A stretch of 6,230 bases of DNA from an uncultured Clostridia bacterium (lineage in GTDB: Bacteria; Bacillota; Clostridia; Oscillospirales; CAG-272), in NCBI GenBank assembly GCA_946061315.1, contig CAMGRB010000091.1:1-6230 (forward strand), read 5' to 3'. Shown piece by piece: positions 5,690 through 6,230 of the stretch. Position numbers and translations under genes: made by a program. Under the pieces are notes generated by a model. That model was not told the DNA's origin. It searched no databases and was given only the letters and a program-made list of their open reading frames with translations. Each line of letters begins with the position of its first letter. Within the stretch, counting starts at the first letter, position 1.

Positions 5690-5718
5690 ATTATACAACA
5701 AAACTTAATCGTTTTCAA
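5690..5718 (-). promoter_or_regulatory. Sigma-A type promoter for rpmF, overlapping the 3' end of yceD
   Basis: On the minus strand, -35 TTGAAA (5713-5718, within the last codons of yceD), a 17-bp spacer and a perfect -10 TATAAT (5690-5695). Transcription would start near 5683, giving a 5' leader of about 37 nt with a strong ribosome binding site. This allows L32 synthesis independent of yceD. Confidence 0.75.
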
Positions 5719-6226
5719 GTAGTTTTTGCAAAATTGCAAGTCTGGGATCAATTTCTTTTTTCTTCGGGCAATCACACGGACCGAAATTAAGGTTTTTACC
5801 GCATTTCGGACAAAGCCCTGCGCATTCCTCTTTACACAGGAACCTTGTTGGAAATTCAAGAAGCAGATCCTCCACGATTTCACGGTCGATGTCCAAAAGG
5901 CCGTTTTTAACGATGACGTAATCGTCATTGTCTTCGTTTTGGAGAGTGCCTGAAATTGCAACGGTGCGATTGAATTCGAGGACGAATGTGCCAAAAACGT
6001 CCTCCAGACATCTTGCACAGCGCGTCTTGTAATCGATCTCGGCGCGAGCGTTAAGAACGGTGTAACCCGCATTGTCGCAAACCGAGCCCGAAACTCTGAC
6101 GGGCGCTGTAAAAGAAACGTCGTCGGGCGGTATGATCTGATTTTTCTCGTCGTTTACGTCAATGGCATACTGAAAATCTATTTTCGATACCTTGCCGCTT
6201 ATGAGCGATGATAAATCAATAACCAT
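5705..6226 (-). CDS. yceD: YceD family protein (DUF177), 23S rRNA accumulation protein
   Basis: A 173-residue cytoplasmic protein of the YceD/DUF177 family, which is linked to 23S rRNA accumulation and usually encoded next to rpmF, as here. The family core is visible: a CARCLE motif (70-75) in the middle and, toward the end, CKEECAGLCPKCGKNLN (131-147) followed by CDC (151-153). The cysteine clusters could bind metal; this is inference. The C-terminus DPRLAILQKLL is also typical. The ATG at 6226 leaves only 4 bp to the window edge, so its ribosome binding site and promoter lie outside. The length is normal and the N-terminus MVIDLSSL fits the family, so the gene appears complete. Confidence 0.94.
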   Translation of the reverse strand: MVIDLSSLISGKVSKIDFQYAIDVNDEKNQIIPPDDVSFTAPVRVSGSVCDNAGYTVLNARAEIDYKTRCARCLEDVFGTFVLEFNRTVAISGTLQNEDNDDYVIVKNGLLDIDREIVEDLLLEFPTRFLCKEECAGLCPKCGKNLNFGPCDCPKKKEIDPRLAILQKLLEND

Positions 6227-6230
6227 AACT

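Overview
The window looks like chromosomal DNA of an anaerobic Firmicute of class Clostridia, probably an uncultured gut lineage. The support is strong AAGGAG-type ribosome binding sites, sigma-A type promoters, Clostridia-like proteins, moderate GC content and very frequent ATA isoleucine codons. There is no phage, plasmid, IS, tRNA, rRNA or CRISPR signature. Species cannot be named from the sequence alone.

Region 1 (22-2442, +) is a compact three-gene ABC importer operon of the polar amino acid type: lipoprotein binding protein, one permease and one ATPase, with start/stop overlaps at both junctions. The binding protein is the most unusual item here. Its two halves are in swapped order. The segment that normally forms the C-terminal half of this family (GTTGEYY ... 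LDNGPA ... LFAKYD) follows the lipoprotein signal. The segment that normally begins the mature protein (LVVATNAAFAPYEY ... GLSVTATRKQSVNFS ... VLIVKK) comes last. All ligand-contact motifs are kept and the reading frame is intact, so it reads as a circularly permuted solute-binding protein. The ATPase carries a lysine-rich insertion of about 35-40 residues.

Region 2 (2443-4003, +) starts with a short repeat, a strong intrinsic terminator and a near-consensus sigma-A promoter. These precede a two-gene operon of a Nudix hydrolase (Ap4A hydrolase-like) and an EamA/DMT-type membrane transporter, which overlap by ATGA.

Region 3 (4004-4288) is about 285 bp without a gene. It holds a second copy of the short repeat, which lies directly after a stop codon in both cases, and several inverted repeats. 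One of these can form a 16-bp stem that is fully paired only in RNA of the minus strand. Next to the minus-strand gene is a 13-bp perfect hairpin.

Region 4 (4289-5384) is a divergent pair whose starts are only 34 bp apart: an unrecognised two-helix membrane protein (-) and a SprT-like zinc metallopeptidase with a C-terminal zinc ribbon (+).

Region 5 (5385-6226, -) is the conserved yceD-rpmF pair (DUF177 protein and ribosomal protein L32). rpmF has an apparent promoter of its own overlapping the end of yceD. A hairpin between the convergent SprT-like gene and rpmF could terminate transcription from both sides.
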